Positions 17,129-25,998 of a stretch of DNA of 64,000 nt are shown here, piece after piece. The notes under the pieces were generated by a model, which saw only the letters and a program-made list of their open reading frames with translations, did not search any database and was not told the origin of the DNA. A program made the translations under genes and the position numbers. The number at the start of each line of letters is the position of its first letter. Position 1 is the first letter of the stretch. Origin of the DNA: Paracoccus albicereus (GTDB taxonomy: Bacteria > Pseudomonadota > Alphaproteobacteria > Rhodobacterales > Rhodobacteraceae); contig NZ_JAKZEU010000002.1 of NCBI RefSeq assembly GCF_024359525.1, positions 124,001 through 188,000 on the forward strand, written 5' to 3'.

Positions 17129-17674
17129 ATGCCCAAGGACGTCATGAACGAAGAAGCTCTGATGCGGAAAACGGAAGAAGTCCGCTTTCGCAAGCCCGAC
17201 GCCAGCGACGGCGCCGCGATCTGGGAGCTGATCCGCGCATGCTCGCCGCTGGATGAGAACTCGATGTACGCCAACCTGATTCAGGCTGACCATTTCAGCG
17301 ACACCTGTGTCGTCGCCGAACGGGGCGATAAGATCGTGGGCTGGGTCTCGGGCCACATGATCCCGAACGAGGAGAGCTTCTTCGTCTGGCAGGTGGCTGT
17401 CAGCGAAAAGGCCCGCGGCCTGGGCCTAGGCAAACGCATGCTTCGCGATCTTCTGGATCGCGACGAGACAGAAGGCGCCAAGGCACTGAAGACGACGATC
17501 ACGAAAGACAATGATGCATCGTGGGCGCTTTTCCGCAGCCTTGCCCGCGACATCGGCGGCGAACTGACGGATGAGCCGCATTTCGAGAAAGACGAACATT
17601 TCGACGGGGCGCACGACACCGAACACATGGTGACGATCCAGTTGGATGACGAGGCCGCGAGAAGCGCCGCCTGA
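17129..17674 (+). CDS. ectA: L-2,4-diaminobutyrate acetyltransferase
   Basis: EctA (181 residues) is a GNAT-fold enzyme that acetylates diaminobutyrate in the second step of ectoine synthesis. Visible features are the FRKPDASDGAAIWELI start of the domain, the conserved CSPLDENSMYANLIQ segment, and the acetyl-CoA loop VSEKARGLGLGKRML. GGAGG lies at good distance before the ATG at 17129. It heads the operon ectA-ectB-ectC-ask. A downstream gene for the hydroxylase EctD is not present here. Confidence 0.95.
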   Translation: MPKDVMNEEALMRKTEEVRFRKPDASDGAAIWELIRACSPLDENSMYANLIQADHFSDTCVVAERGDKIVGWVSGHMIPNEESFFVWQVAVSEKARGLGLGKRMLRDLLDRDETEGAKALKTTITKDNDASWALFRSLARDIGGELTDEPHFEKDEHFDGAHDTEHMVTIQLDDEAARSAA

Positions 17675-17717
17675 ACCAACCGCTGACCCCGACTACACTC
17701 GAATTCAAGGAGGCCCC

Positions 17718-19019
17718 ATGACCAGCAACATGGAACCTGAAACGAATATCTACGAACGCCGCGAAAGTGACGCACGCTCCTACTGCCGCGCTTTTCCCGC
17801 GACCTTCACCACCGCGCGTGGCTCGGAAATCTTCACGCAAGATGGCGGCCGCTACATCGACTTCCTGGCTGGTTGTTCATCGCTGAATTACGGTCACAAC
17901 GATCCGGACATGAAAGCTGCCCTGATCGACCATATCAGTGCCGACGGCATCGCCCACGCGCTTGATTTCCACACAGATGCGAAAGAGGCTTTTCTGAAAG
18001 CCTACGAGGACAAGATCCTCAAGCCGCGTGGTCTTGACTACAAGGTGATGATGACCGGCCCGACCGGCACCAATGCGGTCGAAGCAGCGATCAAGCTGGC
18101 CCGCAAGGTGACCGAGCGTCGTAATGTCATTGCGTTCACCAATGCCTTCCATGGCATGACGATGGGCGCGCTGGCGTTGACCGGTAATGCCGGCAAGCGC
18201 GGCGGTGCGGGCGGCGGCTCGCTGGCCGATGTGACCCATATGCCGTTCGAGGGCGCGATGGGTGACGACGTCGACACGCTTCAGTTCATCGAGGCGATGT
18301 TGGACAACCCGTCATCCGGAATCGACGCACCCGCAGCCTTCATTTTCGAGCCGATCCAGGGCGAGGGCGGTCTGAACGCCGCATCGAATGAGTGGATGCG
18401 CGGCATCGAGAGGATCGCGCGCAAACATGACGCGCTGCTCATCATCGACGACATCCAGGCAGGTTGCGGCCGTTCGGGCAGCTTCTTCTCGTGGGAAGCC
18501 GCCGGCATCAAGCCCGACATGGTGACGCAAGCGAAGTCGCTTTCGGGTTACGGCTTGCCCTTCGCTGCGCTGCTTATCCGCCCCGAACTGGACGTCTGGA
18601 AGCCGGCCGAACACAACGGGACGTTCCGTGGCAACACCCACGCCTTCGTCACGGCGCGTGTCGCGATCGAGAAGTTCTGGTCGGACGACAGCTTCGCCAA
18701 ATCCGTCCAAGACAAGGCCGAGCTCTTGACCGAGAACTTCCAGCAGATCGCCGGGATGATCGATGGCGCCAAGCTGAAGGGCCGGGGCATGATGCAGGGC
18801 ATCGATGTCGGCTCGGGCGAACTCGCCAGCGAAATCTGCGCCCGCGCCTACGACAAGGGCCTGATCATCGAGACATCGGGTGCCGAGGACGAGGTTGTCA
18901 AATTCCTGGGTGCTTTGACGACGCCGGAAGAACTGATCCGCGAGGGCTTCGGCATCCTGCGCGACGCGACTCGCGAGGCCTTGGCCGAGCGCAAGTCCAC
19001 GTCGATTGCCGCAGAATAA
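17718..19019 (+). CDS. ectB: Diaminobutyrate-2-oxoglutarate transaminase
   Basis: EctB (433 residues) is a class-III PLP aminotransferase that makes L-2,4-diaminobutyrate from aspartate semialdehyde. Conserved elements are MTGPTGTNAVEAAIKLARKVT, the PLP-contacting IIDDIQAGCGRSGSFF, and the Schiff-base lysine in TQAKSLSGYGLPFAAL. AAGGAGG precedes the ATG at 17718, so an in-frame ATG at 17646 inside ectA is rejected. Length matches the family. Confidence 0.96.
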   Translation: MTSNMEPETNIYERRESDARSYCRAFPATFTTARGSEIFTQDGGRYIDFLAGCSSLNYGHNDPDMKAALIDHISADGIAHALDFHTDAKEAFLKAYEDKILKPRGLDYKVMMTGPTGTNAVEAAIKLARKVTERRNVIAFTNAFHGMTMGALALTGNAGKRGGAGGGSLADVTHMPFEGAMGDDVDTLQFIEAMLDNPSSGIDAPAAFIFEPIQGEGGLNAASNEWMRGIERIARKHDALLIIDDIQAGCGRSGSFFSWEAAGIKPDMVTQAKSLSGYGLPFAALLIRPELDVWKPAEHNGTFRGNTHAFVTARVAIEKFWSDDSFAKSVQDKAELLTENFQQIAGMIDGAKLKGRGMMQGIDVGSGELASEICARAYDKGLIIETSGAEDEVVKFLGALTTPEELIREGFGILRDATREALAERKSTSIAAE

Positions 19020-19029
19020 GGAGACGACG

Positions 19030-19425
19030 ATGATTGTACGCGATTTCAACGCCCTGAAGGGCACCGACCGCCATGTTGCCGACGCGCGCTGGACATCGAC
19101 CCGGATGCTGCTGGCCGACGACGGAATGGGCTTCTCGTTCCACATCACGGTTCTGGAAGCCGGCTCGGAGCACACGTTCCACTACAAGCACCATTTCGAG
19201 AGCGTCTACTGCATGAAGGGCAAAGGCTCGATCACCGATCTGGCCACCGGCGAGACGCATGAGATCAAGCCGGGCGTGATGTACGCGCTGAACCTGCACG
19301 ACAAGCACGTGCTGCGCGCCGAGGAAGAGCTGCACATGGCATGCTGCTTCAACCCGCCCGTGACCGGCAATGAGGTGCATCGCGAGGATGGCTCCTACGC
19401 GCCGGCAGAAGAACTCGCCGACTGA
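19030..19425 (+). CDS. ectC: Ectoine synthase
   Basis: EctC (131 residues) is a small cupin that closes the ring of N-gamma-acetyl-diaminobutyrate to give ectoine. The family motifs are clear: HTFHYKHHFESVYCMKGKG, the ligand-bearing GVMYALNLHDKHVLRA (metal-binding Tyr and His), and the ending EELHMACCFNPPVTGNEVH (in part). It starts 10 bp after ectB and is followed by the ectoine-dedicated aspartate kinase. Note that the ATG at 19030 is the natural start. Confidence 0.97.
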   Translation: MIVRDFNALKGTDRHVADARWTSTRMLLADDGMGFSFHITVLEAGSEHTFHYKHHFESVYCMKGKGSITDLATGETHEIKPGVMYALNLHDKHVLRAEEELHMACCFNPPVTGNEVHREDGSYAPAEELAD

Positions 19426-19435
19426 CGAGCTGCAT

Positions 19436-20851
19436 ATGACCCATACCGTTGAAAAGATCGGCGGGACGTCGATGTCCCGCTTGGACGAACTGCGCGACAC
19501 GCTGTTTTTGGGCGGCGAGCGCCAAAGCCCCTACGGCCGTATTTTCGTCGTTTCGGCCTTTGGCGGCATTACCAACCTGCTGTTGGAACACAAGAAGTCG
19601 GGCAAGCGCGGTGTTTTCGCGGCCTTCGCGGATGGCGACGAAGCGTGGCGCGAAAGCCTTGAAACGGCTGCCGACGCGATGGTCGAAGCTCACCGGTCGG
19701 TTCTGTCGAGCAAGGACGACATCGCCCGCGCAGACGAGTTCGTGGCAGAGCGGATGCAGGGCATGCGCGATTGCCTGACCGACCTGATGAGCCTTTGCGC
19801 CTACAGTCATTTCAGCCTGTCCCAGCACATGCTGCAGGTGCGCGAGATGCTGTCGGGCTTGGGCGAAGCGCATTCCGCATTCGTCGCGACGCTGATGCTG
19901 AACCGTGCTGGGGCGAAGGCGACCTTTGTCGACCTGTCCGGCTGGCGCGACGACGGAGAGGTTTCATTGGACGAAAGGATCAACGCCGCGATGGAGGGGA
20001 TCGACCCGTCGCAGGAAATTCCGATCGTCACAGGGTACGCGCAGTGCCGCGAAGGCCTGATGAAGGAATTCGATCGCGGTTATTCTGAGGTGACGTTCTC
20101 GCGGTTGGCGGCCCTGACGGGCGCGTCCGAGGCTGTCATTCACAAGGAATTTCACCTGTCCTCTGCGGACCCGAACCTTGTTGGACACGATGTCGCCCGC
20201 AAGCTCGGTCATACGAACTACGATGTGGCCGATCAGATGTCGAACATGGGGATGGAAGCGATCCATCCGAGTGCGGCGAAGACCCTGCGGCAAGCCGACG
20301 TGCCGCTGCGTGTGACGAATGCATTCCAGCCTGACGATCCCGGCACGCTGATCGACGATCGCCCGGCCGAAAAGCCGGCGGTGGAGATGGTGACCGGCCT
20401 CGATATCGTGGCGCTGGAGGTGTTCGAGCAGGACATGGTGGGCGTGAAGGGCTACGACAGCGCCATCCTCGAAGTGCTGACCAGCCATGGCGTGCGCATC
20501 GTCTCCAAGGTCTCGAACGCCAACACGATCACGCATTATCTGGATGCGTCGCTCAAGCGTATGGGCGGGGTGGAGCGCGATTTGGCGCGGCTTTATCCCA
20601 ATGCGGAAGTGTCCGCGCGTCCGCTGGCGATGGTGTCGGCGATCGGCCGCGATCTGGGCGGGCTGTCCGTCCTGACCGATGGTCTGCGCGCGCTTGCCGA
20701 CGCCGGGCTCTACGCACTGGGCGCGTCGCAAGGACCGCGTGACGTGGATGTGCAGTTCATCCTTGATCGCGACGCGCTGAAGGACGCGATCCGGGCGCTG
20801 CACGAAGCGCTGATTGCCAAGGACCGGAACGGCGTCGCTGAGGCTGCCTAA
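19436..20851 (+). CDS. ask: Ectoine-dedicated aspartate kinase (Ask_Ect)
   Basis: This 471-residue aspartate kinase belongs to the specialised class found at the end of ect operons. It supplies aspartyl phosphate for the ectoine precursor independently of lysine/threonine feedback. The start MTHTVEKIGGTSMSRL has the KxGGTS motif of the amino-acid kinase fold, and the C-terminal ACT-like part includes VSKVSNANTITHYLD and GLSVLTDGLRALADAGLYALG. It follows ectC by 10 bp and its stop is 3 bp from the converging dctM stop. Confidence 0.92.
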   Translation: MTHTVEKIGGTSMSRLDELRDTLFLGGERQSPYGRIFVVSAFGGITNLLLEHKKSGKRGVFAAFADGDEAWRESLETAADAMVEAHRSVLSSKDDIARADEFVAERMQGMRDCLTDLMSLCAYSHFSLSQHMLQVREMLSGLGEAHSAFVATLMLNRAGAKATFVDLSGWRDDGEVSLDERINAAMEGIDPSQEIPIVTGYAQCREGLMKEFDRGYSEVTFSRLAALTGASEAVIHKEFHLSSADPNLVGHDVARKLGHTNYDVADQMSNMGMEAIHPSAAKTLRQADVPLRVTNAFQPDDPGTLIDDRPAEKPAVEMVTGLDIVALEVFEQDMVGVKGYDSAILEVLTSHGVRIVSKVSNANTITHYLDASLKRMGGVERDLARLYPNAEVSARPLAMVSAIGRDLGGLSVLTDGLRALADAGLYALGASQGPRDVDVQFILDRDALKDAIRALHEALIAKDRNGVAEAA

Positions 20852-20854
20852 GCT

Positions 20855-22174
20855 TCAGCGACCCGTAATCCCCGGGAACATGATCAGCAGGGCGACCGCG
20901 AGGATCTGCAGGCAGATGAACGGCAGTAGCGAGCGGAAGATCACACCCAGCGAGATGTCCGGCGGCGCGACCGACTTGAGGTAGAACGCCGCCGGGCCAA
21001 AGGGCGGGGACAGGAAGCTGACCTGCATGTTCATGCAGAAGAGCACCCCGAACCAGACCGGGTCCATCCCCAGATCGGTGATGATCGGCACGAAGATGGG
21101 CATGGTCAGCAGCGCGATTCCGACCCAGTCGAGGAAGGCGCCCAAGAAGAACAGGATCGCCATCATCACCAGAACGATCACGGTCGGGTTGTCCGAGATG
21201 CCGGTGATCAGTTCCGATACGAAATCGACCCCGCCCATCAGGTTGTAGACGCCAACGATGGCCGTCGCGCCGATGCCGATCCAGACGATCATGCCGACCG
21301 TCGCAAGCGTCTGCATCGCGGCACCGCGCAGCAGTGAGTAGCTGAACTCTCCGCGCAGGATGGTCGACAGGATCACGCCGCCGACGCCGATCGCGGACGC
21401 CTCAGTCACGGATGCGATGCCACCGTAGATCGAGCCGAGCACCATCACCACGACCAGCATCGGCAGGGCGAGGCCTTTGAGCAGCCTCAGCTTTTCCTCA
21501 CGCGGAACCGGGGTCGGATCGACATCCGGAACGGCGCCCGGCGTCAGGTAGGCGCGGGCCAGGATATAGGCGCAGTAGAACATCGCGAGCATGAAGCCCG
21601 GCAGGAACGACGCGGTGAACAGCGCCCCGATCGAGACGTTTGCGGTCAGGCCGTAGATGATCAGCACGATCGACGGCGGGATCATGGTGCCGAGCGAGCC
21701 GCCGGCGCACACAACGCCGATGGCGAGACTGCGGTCGTAGCCAAGCCGCAGCATCTGCGGCAGCGCGAGCAAGCCCAGAAGCACGATCTCGCCACCGATG
21801 ATTCCCGACATTGCGGCCAGGATCACCGACACGAACACGGTCTGGATCGCGACGCTGCCGCGCACGCGGCCGGCGAAGAGTTTCATCGCGTCGAAGAGGT
21901 CGCGCGCGATGCCGGAGCGGTCGAGGATCGCCGCCATCAGCACGAACATCGGCACCGAAACGAAGACGAAGTTCATCACGAAGGAATAGACGCGGCTGGT
22001 GATCAGCGGGATCGCCATCGGCCCGAACCAGCCAAGCGCGAAGATCAGCGCGACCAGCAGCGTGACGAATGCCAGCGGCATCCCGGTGAGAAGCAGGCCG
22101 ACCAGCATCGCGAACATGACCAGCGTGCCAGCCTCGATACCCAGAGCCTGAAGATTGAAACTCAGATCCCACAT
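20855..22174 (-). CDS. dctM: TRAP transporter large permease (DctM)
   Basis: This 439-residue integral membrane protein has about 12 hydrophobic segments and is the ion-coupled permease of a tripartite ATP-independent transporter. Typical segments are PMFVLMAAILDRSGIARDLFDAM, GGSLGTMIPPSIVLIIYGL and MQVSFLSPPFGPAAFYLK (in part). It follows dctQ by 4 bp and ends the operon gntR-dctP-dctQ-dctM. Its convergence with the ectoine operon is coincidental; the divergent enzymes suggest a sugar-acid substrate rather than ectoine. Confidence 0.93.
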   Translation of the reverse strand: MWDLSFNLQALGIEAGTLVMFAMLVGLLLTGMPLAFVTLLVALIFALGWFGPMAIPLITSRVYSFVMNFVFVSVPMFVLMAAILDRSGIARDLFDAMKLFAGRVRGSVAIQTVFVSVILAAMSGIIGGEIVLLGLLALPQMLRLGYDRSLAIGVVCAGGSLGTMIPPSIVLIIYGLTANVSIGALFTASFLPGFMLAMFYCAYILARAYLTPGAVPDVDPTPVPREEKLRLLKGLALPMLVVVMVLGSIYGGIASVTEASAIGVGGVILSTILRGEFSYSLLRGAAMQTLATVGMIVWIGIGATAIVGVYNLMGGVDFVSELITGISDNPTVIVLVMMAILFFLGAFLDWVGIALLTMPIFVPIITDLGMDPVWFGVLFCMNMQVSFLSPPFGPAAFYLKSVAPPDISLGVIFRSLLPFICLQILAVALLIMFPGITGR

Positions 22175-22178
22175 AGGC

Positions 22179-22763
22179 TCAGCTCCGTGCCCGGCGGGCG
22201 TAGTTGACGGCGAAAATCAGAAACTGCGCGACCAGCAGGATCATGACGACGAAGATGAATAGCTTGGTCAGGGCAGGGGTAGGCGGGTTCCACGCGCTGC
22301 CGGTCGTTTCCAGGCGGATATCTCCTGCAGGCGTCCAGACCGCACGCGTGACCATGTGCCAGGCCGCGTAGGCGAAAAAGCCCGAGGCGATGGCGCAGAT
22401 GATCGAGATCAGGATGTCGAAGATCCGTCGGACCGGAGGCGACAGCCAGTCATAGATCAGCACGACGCGAATATGGCTGTTGCGGGCGGTGCAGTAGAGG
22501 CCGCCAAAGGTGAAGGCGAGGCCGCAAAGGAAGACGGTCGTCTCGTGCGCCCAGATCGTTGGTCGGTTGAAGATGTAGCGTAGGAACACCTCCATCAGCA
22601 GGACGGCCGCCGAGATGACGATCCCTGCCGCAAAGATGTAGGCGACGCGGTCCACCAGCCGACCCATCAGCCCGGCTTCGGGCGGGATGACCATGGCACC
22701 CGGCTCTTCGCGCAAGCCTTCGCTTGTCGCGGCGAGGTCGATCTGTTCGCGGTTTTCGCTCAT
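22179..22763 (-). CDS. dctQ: TRAP transporter small permease (DctQ)
   Basis: This 194-residue protein has four transmembrane helices and is the small membrane subunit of the TRAP transporter. A conserved element is FLRYIFNRPTIWAHETTVFL around the second helix. The start at 22763 (MSENREQ) is preceded by a strong AAGGGGGGAG site; an in-frame start at 22778 is less well supported. An unusually long polar N-terminus of about 45 residues precedes the first helix. Confidence 0.9.
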   Translation of the reverse strand: MSENREQIDLAATSEGLREEPGAMVIPPEAGLMGRLVDRVAYIFAAGIVISAAVLLMEVFLRYIFNRPTIWAHETTVFLCGLAFTFGGLYCTARNSHIRVVLIYDWLSPPVRRIFDILISIICAIASGFFAYAAWHMVTRAVWTPAGDIRLETTGSAWNPPTPALTKLFIFVVMILLVAQFLIFAVNYARRARS

Positions 22764-22821
22764 GGCTCCCCCCTTCAAACGGTGCGGCCGCCCCGCGACG
22801 GCGGGACGGCCGGCTCTGTCG

Positions 22822-23835
22822 TTACTGTGCCAGCAGGCCTTTTTCGTTCAGATAAGCCGTCAGCTGGTCATAGACTTTCTGAGCCATCGGCGATTCCGAG
22901 GCGATCTTTTCCCATTCGGCCTGACCCAGGGCGCGGAACTTGGCACGCTCTTCGTCCGACCAGTCGTGGACCGTGATCTTGCCGCCGGCCTTCGCTTCCT
23001 CGACCGCAGCCTCGTCCGCCTCGCGGTTGCCCTGCAGCTGCGTCTGCTGGAATTCCTTCACCGTCTCCTCCAGCAGTGTCTTCATGTCGTCGGGCAGCGC
23101 GTCCCATTTCGCCTGGTTCATCGACACTTCCACAAGCGGCAGCGAGTGGAAGCCCGGATAGACCGGGTGCGGCGCAATGTCGTTCATGCCCTGCTGCTGG
23201 TTGACCGAAAACACCGAATAGTCGGCCGCGTCGACCACGCCCTTGTCGAGCGAGGTATAGACCTCGGCCGAGGGCAGGTTCACGGGCGAGGCGCCGGCTG
23301 CCGCGAAGACGTTGGCGATCGGACCTTCGGGCGTGCGGACCTTGACGCCCTGCAGGTCATCGACGCCGTCCAGCGGCACGCGCGACACGAAGGCTTCCAG
23401 GCCCGGGGTCGACACGCCGATGAAATGCAGCCCGTAGCTGCCCAGCAGCTCCTGCATCAGCTCCTTGCCGCCGCCATTCTCGACGAAGTCGATCATCTGT
23501 TCCGGGGCCGACCAGGCACCGACCGGGTTCGAGATCAGGCCGAATGCCGGGTCCTTGCCTGCCCAGTACGAACTGTCGCAGATCTGCCCGTCGAGGATGC
23601 CGGCCGCTACCGCGTCCAGCGTCTCGTTGTATTCGACGACCGAGCCGGTGGGCAGCAATTCGATCTCGATCGCGCCGTTGGACCGTTCGGCGACCAGTTC
23701 CGTCCAGCCCTTCTGGAACTCGAAGTTGGGGTTGCCCGCCGGGTCCGACGATTGGAACTTGAAGCTGTATTCCTGTGCGCTGACAGCGCCGGTGGTCAGA
23801 AGCAGGGCCATCGTGGCCGCATGGATCAGTTTCAT
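22822..23835 (-). CDS. dctP: TRAP transporter substrate-binding protein (DctP)
   Basis: This 337-residue periplasmic receptor has a Sec signal peptide (LLLTTGAVSAQ, cleavage about residue 20) and the DctP/SBP7 fold. The conserved carboxylate-binding arginine of the family falls in GVKVRTPEGP, which points to an organic acid ligand. The ATG at 23835 has a GGGAGG site. It is the first transporter gene after the GntR regulator, 69 bp away. The neighbouring dehydratase, reductase and gluconokinase suggest an aldonic or aldaric acid. Confidence 0.9.
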   Translation of the reverse strand: MKLIHAATMALLLTTGAVSAQEYSFKFQSSDPAGNPNFEFQKGWTELVAERSNGAIEIELLPTGSVVEYNETLDAVAAGILDGQICDSSYWAGKDPAFGLISNPVGAWSAPEQMIDFVENGGGKELMQELLGSYGLHFIGVSTPGLEAFVSRVPLDGVDDLQGVKVRTPEGPIANVFAAAGASPVNLPSAEVYTSLDKGVVDAADYSVFSVNQQQGMNDIAPHPVYPGFHSLPLVEVSMNQAKWDALPDDMKTLLEETVKEFQQTQLQGNREADEAAVEEAKAGGKITVHDWSDEERAKFRALGQAEWEKIASESPMAQKVYDQLTAYLNEKGLLAQ

Positions 23836-23904
23836 CTGTTGTCCTCCCTGAAGTTCATGTCTTTGATGGTGATCGGGCACGTTGGCCCGTGGCGATCGGC
23901 GGGT

Positions 23905-24720
23905 TTACGGGCCGCCGCGCGGGGTGCGGGCCGGCTGGCCCTTTCTTCCTGCCTCGTCGCCGAGGCCGAAACTCACGTCCAGCAACGCCGGATCGATGTT
24001 GCGTTCAAGCCGGTCCAGCATTTCCAGCCCGGACTGGACCACGCGGTCAGAGGCGGCGCGGGCACGCGCAACGTCGCCGTCCAGAACGGCATGCATGATG
24101 GCAAGGTGATCGCCGACCGTCTCGTCCAGACCCTTCGGGCCGCTGATATGGGTGATATCGAGAAAGCCCGCGCGCCGCCCGAGCGCTTTCAGCGGACGCA
24201 GGCTACGGTCCAGAAATCGCTCGCGCGAAGCCTCGATCATCAAGCGGTCGAAGGCTTTGTCCAGAACGTTGAAGCGATCAAGCGTGATGCCGTTCCGCTC
24301 GTCCTCAAGCCGGCGCATGAGATGGTGAAGACGGGCACGTTCGTTGCCTTCCATCCCCGAAATCACCGCGTCGACAACGAACCGGTCCATCGACAGTCGC
24401 AGACCGGCCAGCCGCCGTTCGCGGGCCAGATCGACGGGCGAGACGCGCAATCCATTGCGCGGCTGAACGTCCAATAATGTTTCCGCGGCCAGCCTGCGCA
24501 CCGCCTGGTGGACCGGCGTCCGACCAAGTCCGGTCAGTGCCTGAAGATCCTGTGTTCGCAGCGTCGCGCCGGGCTGAATCCTGGTGGCGACGAAAAGCTC
24601 TTCGATCCGTTCATAGGCCGTGGTGGTCAGATCGCCGTGCGGAATGACCTGGGCAATGTCTGTGGATGCGCGCTCCAGCGCATCCTCCGTCGCCACCGAT
24701 CTTTCGTCTTGCAGACCCAA
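23905..24720 (-). CDS. GntR-family regulator (FadR/FCD type) of a sugar-acid locus
   Basis: This 271-residue regulator has an N-terminal winged helix (LQALTGLGRTPVHQAVRRLAAE, recognition part) and a C-terminal helical FCD ligand domain (HLMRRLEDERNG..., DHLAIMHAVLDGDVARARAASDRVV in part). I start it at a TTG at 24720 because AGGAG lies 7 bp upstream. The in-frame ATG at 24774 would read through the palindromic operator. It is the first gene of the leftward TRAP operon and diverges from the dehydratase operon. Sugar-acid ligands are typical for this class. Confidence 0.85.
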   Translation of the reverse strand: MGLQDERSVATEDALERASTDIAQVIPHGDLTTTAYERIEELFVATRIQPGATLRTQDLQALTGLGRTPVHQAVRRLAAETLLDVQPRNGLRVSPVDLARERRLAGLRLSMDRFVVDAVISGMEGNERARLHHLMRRLEDERNGITLDRFNVLDKAFDRLMIEASRERFLDRSLRPLKALGRRAGFLDITHISGPKGLDETVGDHLAIMHAVLDGDVARARAASDRVVQSGLEMLDRLERNIDPALLDVSFGLGDEAGRKGQPARTPRGGP

Positions 24721-24744
24721 ATGAACGCTCCTAATGATGTTTCG

Positions 24745-24764
24745 TGATATTTCACACCATATCA
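24745..24764. promoter_or_regulatory. Palindromic operator between gntR and the dehydratase gene
   Basis: TGATAT (24745-24750) and ATATCA (24759-24764) form a perfect inverted repeat around 8 bp. It is centred in the 77-bp divergent intergenic region and can control both operons at once. It is the likely target of the adjacent GntR-type regulator. The assignment is from position and symmetry. Confidence 0.6.
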
Positions 24765-24797
24765 AATCCGTCAACGTGATTCGAAAGAGGACCGAGG

Positions 24798-25997
24798 GTG
24801 AAGATTACCGCGATCGAGACGCTGCGCACCGAGGAGTTCTCGAACGTCCTCTGGGTCAGGCTGCACACCGATGAGGGCCTGGTCGGGCTTGGCGAGACGT
24901 TCTACGGCGCCGAGGCGGTCGAGGCGCATATCCACAACACGCTGGCGATCCGACTGCTTGGAAAGGACCCGACGCGGATCGAGGCGCTGAACCGGGCGAT
25001 GGTCGATCTGCCGATGGCGCAAAGCTCGACCGGGGTCGAATACCGGGCCGCTTCCGCCGTCGACATCGCGCTGTGGGATCTGTTCGGCAAGCTGACCGGG
25101 CAGCCGGTCCACAATCTGCTGGGCGGGCTGAATTGCGACCGGCTGCGCGTCTACAACACCTGCGCAGGCTACGGCTATGTCCGCAGCCACAACATTCGTC
25201 CGGTCGATACCTGGAACATCGGCAGCGCCGAGGGCCCTTACGAAGACCTCAACGCCTTCATGACCGATGCGGGCGCCTTGGCCGAAAGCCTGCTGGAAAG
25301 CGGCATCACCGCGATGAAGATCTGGCCGTTTGACCCGGCCGCGCAGGAAAACCGCGGCATGTCGATCACTGCGGCCGAGATGCGCAAGGCGCTGGAGCCG
25401 TTCGAGAAGATCCGCAAGCGCGTCGGCGACAAGATGGACATCATGGTCGAGATGCATTCGCTGTGGAACCTGCCCACGGCGATGAAGATCGCCCGCGCGC
25501 TGGAGCCCTACGACCCATATTGGTTCGAGGACCCGATCCGCATGAACTCGCCGCAGGCGCTGCAGGAATTCGCGCAATCGACACACGTCCCGGTCTGCGC
25601 GAGCGAAACGCTGGGCTCGCGCTTTCCCTACAAGGATATGCTGGACCGCGGCGCGACCGCAATCGCGATGGTGGATCTGTGCTGGACCGGCGGCCTGACC
25701 GAAGGCCGCAAGATCGCGGCGCTGGCCGATACCGTGCACAAACCTTTTGCACCGCACGATTGCACGGGCCCTGTCGCGTTCGTCGCGGCGATCCACGCCT
25801 CGTTCAGCCAGCCCAATACGCTGATTCAGGAATCGGTGCGGTCATTCTATACCGGCTGGTACAAGGAACTCGTGACGAAACTTCCGGTGATCCGCGATGG
25901 CCACGCGCTGCCGATGGAAGGGCCGGGCCTGGGGACCGACCTGCTGCCTGCAGTCTATGAGCGCAGCGACCTGACACTGCGCAGGACGGAGATCTGA
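24798..25997 (+). CDS. Enolase-superfamily dehydratase (mandelate racemase/muconate lactonizing family)
   Basis: This 399-residue protein has the N-terminal capping domain and the C-terminal barrel of the mandelate racemase subgroup. Visible residues include the lysine of AMKIWPFDP at the second strand, the metal-ligand strands in DIMVEMHS, WFEDPIR and ASETLGSR, and a late histidine in FAPHDCTGP. The family removes a proton alpha to a carboxylate, so dehydration of an aldonic or aldaric acid is expected. It starts the rightward operon with an SDR and a gluconokinase. The exact substrate cannot be read from sequence. Confidence 0.85.
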   Translation: MKITAIETLRTEEFSNVLWVRLHTDEGLVGLGETFYGAEAVEAHIHNTLAIRLLGKDPTRIEALNRAMVDLPMAQSSTGVEYRAASAVDIALWDLFGKLTGQPVHNLLGGLNCDRLRVYNTCAGYGYVRSHNIRPVDTWNIGSAEGPYEDLNAFMTDAGALAESLLESGITAMKIWPFDPAAQENRGMSITAAEMRKALEPFEKIRKRVGDKMDIMVEMHSLWNLPTAMKIARALEPYDPYWFEDPIRMNSPQALQEFAQSTHVPVCASETLGSRFPYKDMLDRGATAIAMVDLCWTGGLTEGRKIAALADTVHKPFAPHDCTGPVAFVAAIHASFSQPNTLIQESVRSFYTGWYKELVTKLPVIRDGHALPMEGPGLGTDLLPAVYERSDLTLRRTEI

Positions 25998-25998
25998 C

